From the NCBI GenBank assembly GCA_033808805.1, contig JAPXMY010000002.1:124001-188000 (forward strand): a stretch of DNA of 64,000 nt, given 5' to 3'. A program made the translations under genes and the position numbers. The notes beneath the pieces were generated by a model. The model worked only from the letters and a program-made list of their open reading frames with translations, searched no databases and was not told where the DNA came from. Source of the DNA: UBA1783 sp033808805 (GTDB lineage Bacteria; Bacillota_I; Bacilli_A; Erysipelotrichales; Erysipelotrichaceae). Positions 51,871-60,784 of this stretch are shown piece by piece; the stretch's first letter is position 1; every line of letters starts with the position of its first letter.

Positions 51871-53091
51871 ATGGAATCATTAAGAGAATTATATCGTATA
51901 GGACCAGGTCCATCATCATCACATACACTAGCAGTCAGAAATGCCTGCCTTTTATACTTGCAGAGATATAGTGGCTATCCTTGCTATTTCGTTGAGCTCT
52001 GTGGCTCTTTGGGTTTGACAGGAAAAGGTCATATGTCTGATAAGATTATTGAGTCAGTCTTTGGCAAAGAAAGGGTACTGATTAAATTTAATCATGAAAT
52101 GTCCCATAATCATCCAAATACAATGATTTTTCATACCATTGACTCCAATGTTTTAGACAATGAAGTGGTTATCTTTTCAACAGGTGGTGGGGCAATAGAA
52201 GTTGATGGTGAACCATCTATGGTCGATAAAAATGTCTATCCCCATAAAAATCTGAAAGAAATCATGAATTTCTGTGACGAAAATAATTATAACTTTGCTC
52301 AATATGTCTTTCATTTTGAGCCAGATATCAAACCATATCTCTATGAAGTATTGACCCAGATGATTACCACGATAAGAAGTGGACTTAAAAAAGGTGGTGT
52401 TTTACCAGGTGAATTAAGAGTTGTCAGGGTAGCTAAGAAACTGTACCGTAAAGCTTTTGACTGTGAAGATATCAATGTTAAAGAAAAGCTATTGATTTCA
52501 TCTTTTGCCTATGCTGCAATGGAAGAAAATGCCAGCGGAGCGATGGTTGTAACAGCTCCTACTTTAGGAAGCTGTGGGGTTTTGGCAGCGATGCTGATGT
52601 ATTATTATGAAAAAGGAATAAGCAAAGAGATTTTGATAAACGCCTTGGCAGTAGCAGGAATTTTTGGAAATATTGTCAAAAGAAATGCGACTATTTCTGG
52701 AGCAGTTGGTGGCTGTCAGGCTGAGATTGGTACAGCCTGTTCAATGGCAGCTGCTTTTGCTGGCTATGTTGAAGGACTATCAAATCGAAAAATTGAATAT
52801 GCAGCTGAAATAGCCATGGAACATAATTTGGGTTTGACCTGTGATCCGGTCGGGGGATATGTTCAGGTTCCGTGTATTGAAAGAAATGGGCAGGCTGTAT
52901 TAAGAAGTCTGGATTCGATGATTTATGCCAAATATTTGGGAGAAATCAGAGAAAATATTGTTACTTTCGATATGATTGTTGAAGTTATGAACTATACAGG
53001 ACAAAAAATAGCTATGGAATTAAGAGAAACATCTTTGGGCGGTTTGGCTGAAGTGGTTCCGATGTATAAGAAGGAAGTTACAGGATGCTGA
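51871..53091 (+). CDS. sdaA: L-serine ammonia-lyase (dehydratase), single chain
   Basis: A 406-residue iron-sulfur enzyme that converts serine to pyruvate and ammonia. The beta domain (IGPGPSSSHTLAVRNA) is fused to the alpha domain (GSCG, GGCQAEIG, TCDPVGGYVQVPC). The cysteines of these motifs bind the 4Fe-4S cluster. In Bacillus the two parts are separate chains. GAGG precedes ATG 51871; the frame opens at TTG 51865. Confidence 0.93.
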   Translation: MESLRELYRIGPGPSSSHTLAVRNACLLYLQRYSGYPCYFVELCGSLGLTGKGHMSDKIIESVFGKERVLIKFNHEMSHNHPNTMIFHTIDSNVLDNEVVIFSTGGGAIEVDGEPSMVDKNVYPHKNLKEIMNFCDENNYNFAQYVFHFEPDIKPYLYEVLTQMITTIRSGLKKGGVLPGELRVVRVAKKLYRKAFDCEDINVKEKLLISSFAYAAMEENASGAMVVTAPTLGSCGVLAAMLMYYYEKGISKEILINALAVAGIFGNIVKRNATISGAVGGCQAEIGTACSMAAAFAGYVEGLSNRKIEYAAEIAMEHNLGLTCDPVGGYVQVPCIERNGQAVLRSLDSMIYAKYLGEIRENIVTFDMIVEVMNYTGQKIAMELRETSLGGLAEVVPMYKKEVTGC

Positions 53092-53151
53092 CAGGCAGAA
53101 AGATATCTTAAGAAAGATTGTTTTCCAAAGTCAACATGTAAGTTTATGTAA

Positions 53152-53187
53152 AAAAATTCAGGTTATTAGACCTGAATTTTATTTTTA
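53152..53187 (+). terminator. Terminator after sdaA
   Basis: AAATTCAGGT (53154-53163) pairs with ACCTGAATTT (53170-53179), followed by TATTTTT. Confidence 0.85.
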
Positions 53188-53198
53188 GATTAATCAAA

Positions 53199-53219
53199 AA
53201 TAAAAGGCTGATTGAGCCT
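53199..53219 (-). terminator. Terminator of rpsT
   Basis: On the minus strand AGGCT and AGCCT (53205-53209 with 53215-53219) are followed by TTTATTTTT. Confidence 0.75.
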
Positions 53220-53223
53220 AGTA

Positions 53224-53493
53224 TTATTCTACTTCTAAAGAGTTTACAGCCTTAGATAAACGTGCTTTTTGACGTCTAGAGTAGTTTTTATGATAAATAC
53301 CACTAACTACTGCCTTGTCTAATTTTGAGAAAGCTACATTTAAAGCAGCAGTTGCTTCTTCTTTATTGTTGTCAGCAACAGCAGTAAAAACTTTTTTCAT
53401 AGCAGTTTTTAAAGCACTTTTCTTAGCCTTATTAGCAGCATTAGCTTTGATATTGGTAATAGCTCTTTTCTTGTTTGACTTAATTTTAGGCAT
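53224..53493 (-). CDS. rpsT: 30S ribosomal protein S20
   Basis: An 89-residue, Lys/Arg/Ala-rich protein, MPKIKSNKKRA at the N terminus, GIYHKNYSRRQKARLSKAVN near the C terminus. AAGGAGG precedes the ATG on the minus strand. Monocistronic. Confidence 0.96.
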   Translation of the reverse strand: MPKIKSNKKRAITNIKANAANKAKKSALKTAMKKVFTAVADNNKEEATAALNVAFSKLDKAVVSGIYHKNYSRRQKARLSKAVNSLEVE

Positions 53494-53523
53494 ACTTAAC
53501 CTCCTTAAACATAACGCTAGTAT

Positions 53524-53552
53524 ATTCTACCAAAATCATTTATAAAATGCAA
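53524..53552 (-). promoter_or_regulatory. rpsT promoter
   Basis: On the minus strand TTGCAT (53552-53547) and TAGAAT (53529-53524) are 17 bases apart. Confidence 0.65.
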
Positions 53553-53717
53553 TCGCTATTTTTTTATTTATCTTTACATAGTTCTTTGATGCTGATTATT
53601 TTCTGTCTTTATGCCTGTTTTTGAATAGTAATAAAAGAATAATCAATGTTAAAGATAAATTAATCCTGGAATTATAAATAATAGTAAAAATAATGTATAA
53701 TATTAAGGGTGATAAAA

Positions 53718-54650
53718 ATGAATGATGTCAAAATTGTCTTTATGGGAACTCCAGTTTTTGGAAAAGAAATATTAAGATGTTTAGTTGAAAACAGCTATAA
53801 TGTCATTGCGGTTGTTTCTCAACCAGATAAAAAAGTCGGAAGAAAACAAATAATTACTCCTTGCCCAGTTAAGGAATATGCTGTTGAAAATGGAATAGAA
53901 GTAATACAGCCGATAAGAATAAAAAAAGACTTTCAAAATATAGTGGATCTGAATGCTGATTTAATAGTTACCTGTGCCTATGGCCAGATTATACCTGATG
54001 AATTGTTGAAAGCACCAAGATTAGGATGTATCAATGTTCATGCTTCGCTTTTGCCAAAACTGAGAGGTGGAGCTCCAATTCAGCGCAGTATAATGAATGG
54101 TTATGAAAAAACAGGAATTACCATAATGGAAATGGTTTCAAAAATGGATGCTGGTGATATGATTTCACAAAAGGAAATCGAAATTGATATAAATGATACT
54201 TATAGTTCTTTACATGACAAGTTAATTGAAGTGGCTACTGAACTTTTGATTGAAACAATGCCTTCAATTATTGCTGGAGGCTATAACGCTGTAAAACAGT
54301 CTGAAAGCGAAGTAACCTATGGATTTAATATAACTAAAGAAGAAGAGCATATTGATTTAACTAAAAACTATATGCAGGTTTATAATCAGATAAGAGGACT
54401 TTCTGATGATCCTTGCTGTTATGGAATTGTTGAAGGTAAAAAGGTAAAACTGCATACTGTCGAAACAACCGATATCTATTATGAAAAAGAAAATGGCACG
54501 ATTGTCTTTGAGGGTAAGGGATTAGGTCTAATAATTGACAATAGATTGTTATTGATTGATAAACTGCAATGTGAAGGAAGAACTTTATGCGATGCAGTTG
54601 ACGTTAGAAATGGAGTAGCAAGAAACTGGGAAGGGAAAGTAATGTGTTAA
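53718..54650 (+). CDS. fmt: Methionyl-tRNA formyltransferase
   Basis: A 310-residue enzyme that formylates initiator Met-tRNA. Motifs seen: VFMGTPVFGKEIL, INVHASLLPKLRGGAPIQRSI (catalytic Asn/His region) and MDAGDMI. A C-terminal OB-like domain follows. The start is ATG 53718 after AAGGG; the frame opens at GTG 53709. It overlaps the ECF-S-like gene by seven bases. Confidence 0.96.
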   Translation: MNDVKIVFMGTPVFGKEILRCLVENSYNVIAVVSQPDKKVGRKQIITPCPVKEYAVENGIEVIQPIRIKKDFQNIVDLNADLIVTCAYGQIIPDELLKAPRLGCINVHASLLPKLRGGAPIQRSIMNGYEKTGITIMEMVSKMDAGDMISQKEIEIDINDTYSSLHDKLIEVATELLIETMPSIIAGGYNAVKQSESEVTYGFNITKEEEHIDLTKNYMQVYNQIRGLSDDPCCYGIVEGKKVKLHTVETTDIYYEKENGTIVFEGKGLGLIIDNRLLLIDKLQCEGRTLCDAVDVRNGVARNWEGKVMC

Positions 54651-55111
54651 AAAAAGTAATAAAAGCCTTGATTTCAATGTTACTGATATTTATGTTTTCT
54701 TTTCTAGTCAACATCAATATTGGTAATTTAGGTTATTTGTCCTTAGCTGATTATGCTATTATGAGTTTTCTTCTGGTCAATGAACCTTCTTATGGAATGC
54801 TGGTGGCTGCTATTCCGGTAACTTTGGCAGATATCTTACTTGGTCATAAACAATATTGCGTATTTACCTTCATTATTAGAGCTGTTGAAGGCTATCTGAT
54901 GGTTTATCTTACCAATAAAAAGAAAAACTATAATTTATCGATATTAATAGTCGGTATCACAGTATTAGTTTTACAAGTAGCAGTAGATATTTATTTATAT
55001 GGAACGAATATTATGTTAACATCTTTATTATATAAATCAGTAGCAATTATTATCAGTATATTTTTGGCTGGTTTAACAAAGGTGTTTAAAAAGAAAGTAG
55101 AAGACAGGTAA
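54644..55111 (+). CDS. ECF transporter S-component-like membrane protein
   Basis: A 155-residue protein with about five membrane helices. NIGNLGYLSLADYAIMSFLL and VTLADILLGHKQY fit substrate-binding S components of group II ECF vitamin transporters (which share EcfAA'T encoded elsewhere). The vitamin is not readable. The start is GTG 54644 inside the end of fmt. Confidence 0.75.
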   Translation: MLKKVIKALISMLLIFMFSFLVNINIGNLGYLSLADYAIMSFLLVNEPSYGMLVAAIPVTLADILLGHKQYCVFTFIIRAVEGYLMVYLTNKKKNYNLSILIVGITVLVLQVAVDIYLYGTNIMLTSLLYKSVAIIISIFLAGLTKVFKKKVEDR

Positions 55112-55115
55112 AAAA

Positions 55116-56924
55116 ATGGATCAGAAATATATTAGGAACTTTTCAATTATAGCTCATATTGACCATGGTAAATCTACCTTAGCTGATAGAATTCTGGAAA
55201 TGACCAAAACGGTTCAACCAAGGGATATGGTCAGTCAGGTTCTGGATGATTTAGATTTGGAAAGAGAAAGAGGCATTACGATAAAACTGAATGCTGTATC
55301 TTTAACCTATGAGGCAGATGATGGACATAATTATCTCTTTCATTTGATTGACACTCCAGGTCATGTGGATTTTACTTATGAGGTCAGCAGATCTTTGGCA
55401 GCCTGTGAAGGAGCTATTTTAGTCGTTGATGCTTCACAGGGTGTTGAAGCACAGACTTTGGCTAATGTTTATCTGGCTATCGATAATAATCTGGAAGTTA
55501 TACCTGTTATCAATAAGATTGATTTGCCAAGTGCCATGATTGATTATGTGAAGGAAGAAATTGAAAATGATATTGGTTTAGACACCAGTGAAGCTCCGCT
55601 AATAAGTGCTAAAACGGGGTTGAATATTAAAGATGTGCTGGAAAGCATTGTAAAAAATATTCCAGCTCCATCTGGAGATCCCAATGCACCACTTCAGGCT
55701 TTGATCTTTGATAGTCATTATGATACCTATCGTGGTGTAATTGCCGCTGTAAGAATTAAAAATGGCACCTTGAAAGTTGGTGATACCATCAGATTTATGA
55801 GTAATGGAAACAGCTATCTGGTTACTGAAGTAGGTATCAGATCGCCTAAAGAAATAAATAAACAATCTTTACAATGTGGCGAAGTTGGCTGGGTAGCGGC
55901 TTCAATTAAATCAGTAAAGGATGTCAGAGTAGGTGACACCATCACAACTGTTCATAACCCATGTAAAGAACCTCTGCCGGGCTACCAGCAGCTGTTACCA
56001 ATGGTTTATTGTGGTTTTTATCCAACTGATAATGGACGCTACAATGATTTAAGAGAAGCCTTGGAAAAGCTTCAGCTTAATGATGCTTCTTTAATCTTTG
56101 AAGCTGAGACATCTCAGGCTTTAGGTTTTGGATTCAGATGCGGATTTTTAGGATTGCTGCATATGGATGTTGTTCAGGAAAGATTGGAAAGAGAATATAA
56201 TCTTGACTTGATTGCGACTGCTCCAAGTGTTATATATGAAGTTGAACTGACAAATGGTAAAATTATGAAAATTGATAATCCAGCTTTAGTACCTGAAAGT
56301 CAATTTGTGGAAAGGATTTCTGAGCCTTTTGTCAGTGCGAAAATTATGTCTCCAACTGACTACATCGGTCCTATTATGGAACTGTGTCAGAACAAAAGAG
56401 GAGTATACAGGGATATTATCTATTTAGATGAAAAAAGAGTAATGATTATTTATGAGTTGCCACTATCAGAAATCGTATTTGATTTCTTTGATAGATTAAA
56501 GTCAGCTACCAAGGGATATGCTTCTCTTGATTATGAGCTGATTGAATATCGTTCATCTAGACTGCAGAGAATGGACATTTTAATCAATGGAGAAGTAATT
56601 GATGCTTTAGCCAGCATTGTTCATAGTGATACTGCTTATCATAGAGGCAGCAACATCACCAGAAGATTAAAGGAGCTTATTCCCTCTCAGCTGTTTGAAA
56701 TTCCGATTCAGGCTGCTATAGGTGGCAGAGTTATTGCCAGAACAAATATCAAAGCCTATCGCAAAAATGTCTTAGCTAAATGTTATGGCGGAGATATTTC
56801 TCGTAAGAAAAAACTATTGGAAAAACAAAAAGAAGGTAAAAAGCGAATGAAGTATGTTGGTGAAGTTGAAATACCACAGGAAGCATTTATGGCCCTTTTA
56901 TCAATGAATGAGGATATCAGATAA
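55116..56924 (+). CDS. lepA: Elongation factor 4 (LepA)
   Basis: A 602-residue translational GTPase: G1 IAHIDHGKSTLADRI, switch II region DTPGHVDF, G4 NKID, then domains II, III, V and the LepA-specific C-terminal domain. It acts on the ribosome in translocation or subunit assembly, with back-translocation activity in vitro. One base overlap with the next gene. Confidence 0.97.
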   Translation: MDQKYIRNFSIIAHIDHGKSTLADRILEMTKTVQPRDMVSQVLDDLDLERERGITIKLNAVSLTYEADDGHNYLFHLIDTPGHVDFTYEVSRSLAACEGAILVVDASQGVEAQTLANVYLAIDNNLEVIPVINKIDLPSAMIDYVKEEIENDIGLDTSEAPLISAKTGLNIKDVLESIVKNIPAPSGDPNAPLQALIFDSHYDTYRGVIAAVRIKNGTLKVGDTIRFMSNGNSYLVTEVGIRSPKEINKQSLQCGEVGWVAASIKSVKDVRVGDTITTVHNPCKEPLPGYQQLLPMVYCGFYPTDNGRYNDLREALEKLQLNDASLIFEAETSQALGFGFRCGFLGLLHMDVVQERLEREYNLDLIATAPSVIYEVELTNGKIMKIDNPALVPESQFVERISEPFVSAKIMSPTDYIGPIMELCQNKRGVYRDIIYLDEKRVMIIYELPLSEIVFDFFDRLKSATKGYASLDYELIEYRSSRLQRMDILINGEVIDALASIVHSDTAYHRGSNITRRLKELIPSQLFEIPIQAAIGGRVIARTNIKAYRKNVLAKCYGGDISRKKKLLEKQKEGKKRMKYVGEVEIPQEAFMALLSMNEDIR

Positions 56925-57211
56925 TGAAGCAGATATTAGATTTGATTCAAAAGATGAGAGTAGACTGTGGCTGGGATAAGACCGATACCTTGCCGATACT
57001 TATTAAATCGGTTTCAGTTGAAGCCAGTGAACTTTTAGAAACTATTCAATGGGATGATAACGACTTTAAAGAAGAAAAAGTCAAAAGTGAACTGGCAGAT
57101 GTCTTAATGTACGCCTTATCTATTGCTATTGATAACAACTGGGATGTTGAAGAACTTTTAAAAGATAAAATTGAAGATGTTTATAAGAGGTATTCAATAA
57201 AAAATGATTAA
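56924..57211 (+). CDS. MazG-like nucleotide pyrophosphohydrolase
   Basis: A 95-residue protein of the MazG/all-alpha NTP-PPase group: DCGWDKTDT, then EASELLETIQW (ExxE metal site) and ELADVLMYAL (second metal site, ExxD). It would hydrolyse nucleoside triphosphates, perhaps clean up non-canonical ones. It lies between lepA (one-base overlap) and hemW (overlap of eight bases). Confidence 0.85.
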   Translation: MKQILDLIQKMRVDCGWDKTDTLPILIKSVSVEASELLETIQWDDNDFKEEKVKSELADVLMYALSIAIDNNWDVEELLKDKIEDVYKRYSIKND

Positions 57212-58289
57212 AGGTCTGTATGTTCATATTCCATTCTGCAACAGTATTTGTGGCTACTGTGATTTTGCCAGAACTAAATATAATTCTGTTTTAGCTGACA
57301 AATACCTGTCTCATTTAGAAAAAGAACTGTCTGAAATCAAACAAGATAGTTTTTATACTGTTTACATTGGTGGAGGGACTCCAACATCACTGAATGAAAA
57401 ACAATTGGAAAGACTTTTAAAAATGCTATCAGGATTTACTATTGATCAAGAGTATACTGTTGAAATAAATCCGGAAAACTTCAATATGGAAAAAGCTCTA
57501 CTTATTAAAAGGTATGGAGTAAACAGGGTATCAATTGGGGTTCAGACATTTGATGAAGGCCTGCTTGCTCATATGGGAAGAAAGCATACCAATGCTGATG
57601 TAAAAAATGCTTTAAAATATCTAGATGAAGTTGGAATCTATAACCGTTCAATTGATTTGATTTTTGGCTTTAAAACACAGACTTTATCCAATGTTCTTAC
57701 TGACCTGCAAAAAGCAGTAAGACTTGATATAACCCACATTTCCATTTATGATTTAGAAATTTATCCCCAGACAATCTTTGGAATCAAGAAATATGAAAAG
57801 TTAGATGAGGAAACCTGCTTTATTATGTATCAAAGTATTGTTGAATACCTTAATGCCCATGGTTATAGGCAATATGAAACAAGCAATTTTGCCTTGGGAA
57901 AATATCAATCCAGTCACAATAAATTATATTGGAAATATGAAGATTTTAAAGGTGTTGGTTTAAGTGCCAGTTCTAAAATTAAAAATATCAGAACTGATAA
58001 CACCTCTAACTTTACTGATTATTTAAATGGCAGATATATAGCTTCAACAATCATACTATCTGATGAAGAAGTCATTTTTGAAGCTATTATGATGAACTTG
58101 AGAATGAATGAAGGTATCAATATTAAAGAATTTGACGAAAGATTCAATTGTAATATCTTAGAAAAATATCATCAGGAAATTGAAAAGAACATTAAAAAAG
58201 GTTTATTGGAAGTAAAAAATGGATTTTTAAAAACCACAAATCAGGGAATATTTGTTTTAAATGATATTTTGGTTGATTTTATGAATTGA
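57204..58289 (+). CDS. hemW: Heme chaperone / radical SAM protein HemW
   Basis: A 361-residue HemN/HemW-like radical SAM protein. The cluster motif is HIPFCNSICGYCDF (CxxxCxxC). GGGTPTSL follows. The missing N-terminal CxxxCxxCxxC form of HemN points to HemW, a heme chaperone, rather than coproporphyrinogen oxidase. No heme synthesis genes are in the window. Confidence 0.88.
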   Translation: MIKGLYVHIPFCNSICGYCDFARTKYNSVLADKYLSHLEKELSEIKQDSFYTVYIGGGTPTSLNEKQLERLLKMLSGFTIDQEYTVEINPENFNMEKALLIKRYGVNRVSIGVQTFDEGLLAHMGRKHTNADVKNALKYLDEVGIYNRSIDLIFGFKTQTLSNVLTDLQKAVRLDITHISIYDLEIYPQTIFGIKKYEKLDEETCFIMYQSIVEYLNAHGYRQYETSNFALGKYQSSHNKLYWKYEDFKGVGLSASSKIKNIRTDNTSNFTDYLNGRYIASTIILSDEEVIFEAIMMNLRMNEGINIKEFDERFNCNILEKYHQEIEKNIKKGLLEVKNGFLKTTNQGIFVLNDILVDFMN

Positions 58290-58303
58290 TGATGTTATTA
58301 TTT

Positions 58304-58370
58304 AAAAGCCGTTAGGCTGAGTTTTATAGATTCCTCATCTTATTACTCGGCTTGTATGGGACTTTGTTTT
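58304..58370 (+). ncRNA. Predicted rpsO (S15) leader RNA
   Basis: The 3' strand ACTCGGCTT (58345-58353) can pair either with GCTGAGT (58316-58322) or, by its last six bases, with AAGCCG (58306-58311). These are alternative helices just before the rpsO ribosome site. S15 is known to repress its own translation in several bacteria through such leaders. Confidence 0.55.
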
Positions 58371-58388
58371 GTTAGGAGGAAATAAAAA

Positions 58389-58655
58389 ATGATTACAAAA
58401 GAACAAAAACAACAGGTTATTGCAGATTTTGCACTTTATGAAGGTGATACAGGTTCTCCAGAGGTTCAGGTTGCTATTCTAACAACAAGAATCAACCGTT
58501 TAACTGAACATTTGAAGGAACACAAAAAAGATTTCCATTCATATCGTGGATTAATGAAAATGATTGGTAGAAGACGTAACCTATTAAAATACTTACGTGA
58601 AAATGATATCAATCGTTATAGAACATTAATTGAACGTTTAGGCTTACGTAAATAG
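58389..58655 (+). CDS. rpsO: 30S ribosomal protein S15
   Basis: An 88-residue, helical, basic protein with TGSPEVQVAILTTRINRLTEHL and RRRNLLKYL. TTAGGAGG precedes the ATG. Confidence 0.97.
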   Translation: MITKEQKQQVIADFALYEGDTGSPEVQVAILTTRINRLTEHLKEHKKDFHSYRGLMKMIGRRRNLLKYLRENDINRYRTLIERLGLRK

Positions 58656-58662
58656 TTAGAAA

Positions 58663-58692
58663 AGAAGTTTCAGATTTATGAAACTTTTTTTA
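58663..58692 (+). terminator. Terminator of rpsO
   Basis: AAGTTTCA (58665-58672) pairs with TGAAACTT (58679-58686), loop GATTTA, followed by a T run. Confidence 0.85.
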
Positions 58693-58724
58693 TAAAAAAA
58701 CGATATAGTTTTTAGCTATATCGT
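58693..58724 (-). terminator. Terminator of the phosphodiesterase gene
   Basis: On the minus strand ACGATATAG pairs with CTATATCGT (58716-58724 with 58700-58708), followed by seven Ts. It overlaps the stop codon. Confidence 0.8.
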
Positions 58725-59258
58725 CAGACTGTCGATTAAATTATCATCTTCATCAAACCACTTAAAGATATTATCTTCTAAAATCATATATCCATGAACA
58801 CTATCTTCTTTAGGCAGAGAGATGCTTCCAGGATTTAAATAAGTGTGACTGTCATAATGGACATTTCTTTGGACGTGAGTATGACCATGTACCAAGATAT
58901 CTTCTTTATTAAGCGGTGGCAAATTGTCACTGTTAAAAGTATGACCGTGGGTAAAAAAGATATTTCTTTTATTGATTTCAACAATAAAATACTGCGCTAA
59001 AATAGGAAATTCCAATACCATTTGATCAATTTCAGCATCACAGTTGCCCTGAACAGCAATTATCTTATCTTTATATTCATTCAATAGGGATGCCAGCTTT
59101 TTTGGATTATGACCTTTTGGAAGATCATTTCTAGGGCCGTGATACAGAATATCTCCTAGAAGGATAATCTTATCAGCCTTATGCTGAATAAATTTATCAA
59201 TTATAAGCTGTCCATAGTAGTATGAACCGTGTATATCAGATGCGATTAAATATTTCAT
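58716..59258 (-). CDS. YfcE-type metallophosphodiesterase
   Basis: A 180-residue calcineurin-like phosphodiesterase. Metal-binding motifs seen: SDIHG, GDILYHGPRND, GNCD, THGH and HGHTH. YfcE of E. coli hydrolyses phosphodiester bonds of small molecules. The start is ATG 59258, after AAGGAG; a longer frame to 59306 has no ribosome site and runs into the tRNA-His terminator. Confidence 0.88.
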   Translation of the reverse strand: MKYLIASDIHGSYYYGQLIIDKFIQHKADKIILLGDILYHGPRNDLPKGHNPKKLASLLNEYKDKIIAVQGNCDAEIDQMVLEFPILAQYFIVEINKRNIFFTHGHTFNSDNLPPLNKEDILVHGHTHVQRNVHYDSHTYLNPGSISLPKEDSVHGYMILEDNIFKWFDEDDNLIDSLTI

Positions 59259-59290
59259 AGCTATTCTCCTTACCAATATTCTAACATAAA

Positions 59291-59318
59291 AAAACAAAAA
59301 CCTCATTGATGAGGTTTA
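59291..59318 (-). terminator. Terminator of tRNA-His
   Basis: AAACCTCAT (59298-59306) pairs with ATGAGGTTT (59309-59317). On the minus strand a T-rich tail follows. Confidence 0.8.
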
Positions 59319-59325
59319 TTTACAA

Positions 59326-59403
59326 TGGGGTGATTGACGGGACTCGAACCCGCGAATGCTGGAGCCACAATCCAGAGTGTTAACCAACTTCACCACAACC
59401 ACC
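59326..59403 (-). tRNA. tRNA-His(GTG)
   Basis: On the minus strand a full cloverleaf: acceptor GTGGTTG / CAATCAC, anticodon stem CTGGA / TCCAG with loop TTGTGGC (anticodon GTG), T-loop TTCGAGT and encoded CCA. An encoded G at -1 (59403) opposite C73 is the tRNA-His identity element. Confidence 0.96.
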
Positions 59404-59491
59404 AGTGCCAATTAATAATATACTAAAAAGGAAAAAAAGTAAACATTTAGATTATAAATGTAATATAATTATCAAAGGTGGAGGTAAAAAA

Positions 59492-60403
59492 ATGAATAAG
59501 AAGAACATAAAAAGGATAACCAGTCCCAGATACTACCTGATAATACTTGGAATTTTATTTTTAGTTTTTGCTTTAATAAGTTCTTTAGCGATGGGGGAAG
59601 TAAAAAAAGATGATAACAAAAACCCATTTTCATATTCAAGTATTGGTAATACTGAATACGATGTAGCGGGAGAATATGTATATTTGGATATAATTGATTT
59701 ATATCAGTTCGGTATCAGAGAAACAGCTCTTGTCAATGAAGAATATTTCTATGCTTTTGACAAGGATATGTACTTATATGTTGTCTGTATCAGTGATGAA
59801 AAATTTTATGAAATTGAAAAAATATACTTGGAGGACCCTGATAATTTTTCTTATCGTCTAGAAGGATATTTGAATGACTTAAGCGGTGACATCAAACAGC
59901 TGGCGATAGAAATGATACCGCAGGTTTTTGGAGAAGATTGGAATTATGTTGCAGAACAATTTGATGACTACTTTTTATCGACATATTTGGATACGCTAAA
60001 TAATCCTAATCTAACAATAAGTGATGTAATAATAGTCAGCATCATGTACTTTATTATTGGATGTACTTTCTTTGTAGTGGGAATACTTCGAATTTTGAAA
60101 GTAGGAAAGTTCAAGCAGAATAAAGAATATTCTGAAATGCTGAGTGAACTGGAAAATCCATCTGTCTGGAATATTAATGCAATGAAATTATCACTGAGTG
60201 AATCTTATTTGATTTATTATGGTAAAAAATTAGGATTTGTTAATTATAAAGATATTAATGAGTTAATATACGACAGAAACAGACTTGTTATAGTAACAAA
60301 GTCTGAAGTTGTCAATGTGGGAAGATGCAGCAGTTCTTTATATGATGATATAAAATCTTTTATAGAAAAAAAGAAAAATTCATTTAATGTCAATGAAATA
60401 TAG
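59492..60403 (+). CDS. Hypothetical membrane protein with two helices
   Basis: A 303-residue protein. One membrane helix near the N terminus (YYLIILGILFLVFALISSLA), an extracytoplasmic acidic/aromatic domain of about 160 residues, a second helix (IIVSIMYFIIGCTFFVVGIL) and a cytoplasmic C-terminal domain. Family not recognised. ATG 59492 follows GGTGGAGG; the longer frame from 59405 starts at the tRNA-His 5' end and has no signal. Confidence 0.65.
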   Translation: MNKKNIKRITSPRYYLIILGILFLVFALISSLAMGEVKKDDNKNPFSYSSIGNTEYDVAGEYVYLDIIDLYQFGIRETALVNEEYFYAFDKDMYLYVVCISDEKFYEIEKIYLEDPDNFSYRLEGYLNDLSGDIKQLAIEMIPQVFGEDWNYVAEQFDDYFLSTYLDTLNNPNLTISDVIIVSIMYFIIGCTFFVVGILRILKVGKFKQNKEYSEMLSELENPSVWNINAMKLSLSESYLIYYGKKLGFVNYKDINELIYDRNRLVIVTKSEVVNVGRCSSSLYDDIKSFIEKKKNSFNVNEI

Positions 60404-60427
60404 GTTACAGGTTAAAAAATAAAAATC

Positions 60428-60467
60428 TAAAAGGCAACAAGTAAAATGAAGTTACTTGTTGCTTTTA
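60428..60467 (+). terminator. Terminator after the membrane protein gene
   Basis: AAAAGGCAACAAGTAA (60429-60444) pairs with TTACTTGTTGCTTTT (60452-60466) with one bulged G. Confidence 0.85.
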
Positions 60468-60518
60468 AATATTCTGATATCATCAATCAAAACATCCAAG
60501 ATTTACATTAGGAAAATA

Positions 60519-60626
60519 ATGAAATCAGGGATTATTAGATGTATGCAAACAGAAGGCTATTACCAGACTCGGGTTGCTTTAAGAAGATTGCTGAAAAAAG
60601 CTGTTTTTGAGAATATAAAAGAATAA
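60519..60626 (+). other. Doubtful 35-residue ORF in a 381-base gap
   Basis: The gap 60404-60784 holds the terminator at 60428 and the pduL promoter at 60728. Between them the only plausible frame is 35 residues from ATG 60519, with AGGAAA upstream, basic and Leu/Arg-rich at the end. It may be a small gene, a remnant or chance. I see nothing else. Confidence 0.2.
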
Positions 60627-60727
60627 ATCACGCTTATAGATTATAATCATTGCTAACTAATAAAAGAAAGAACGTCAAAAGGATTTATCATTCGTCAACA
60701 GTTAAATAGAACAGAAAACTGATGTAG

Positions 60728-60756
60728 TTGAAAAAATAAGGTTTTAGTAATATAAT
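60728..60756 (+). promoter_or_regulatory. pduL promoter
   Basis: TTGAAA (60728-60733) and TATAAT (60751-60756) are 17 bases apart. Confidence 0.75.
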
Positions 60757-60784
60757 TGTCTAAGAGATTAAGAGGTGAAATAAT

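Noticed and set aside
59405..59491. Longer start for the membrane protein at 59492
   Set aside because: The upstream part begins at the tRNA-His 5' end and has no ribosome site, whereas GGTGGAGG precedes ATG 59492.
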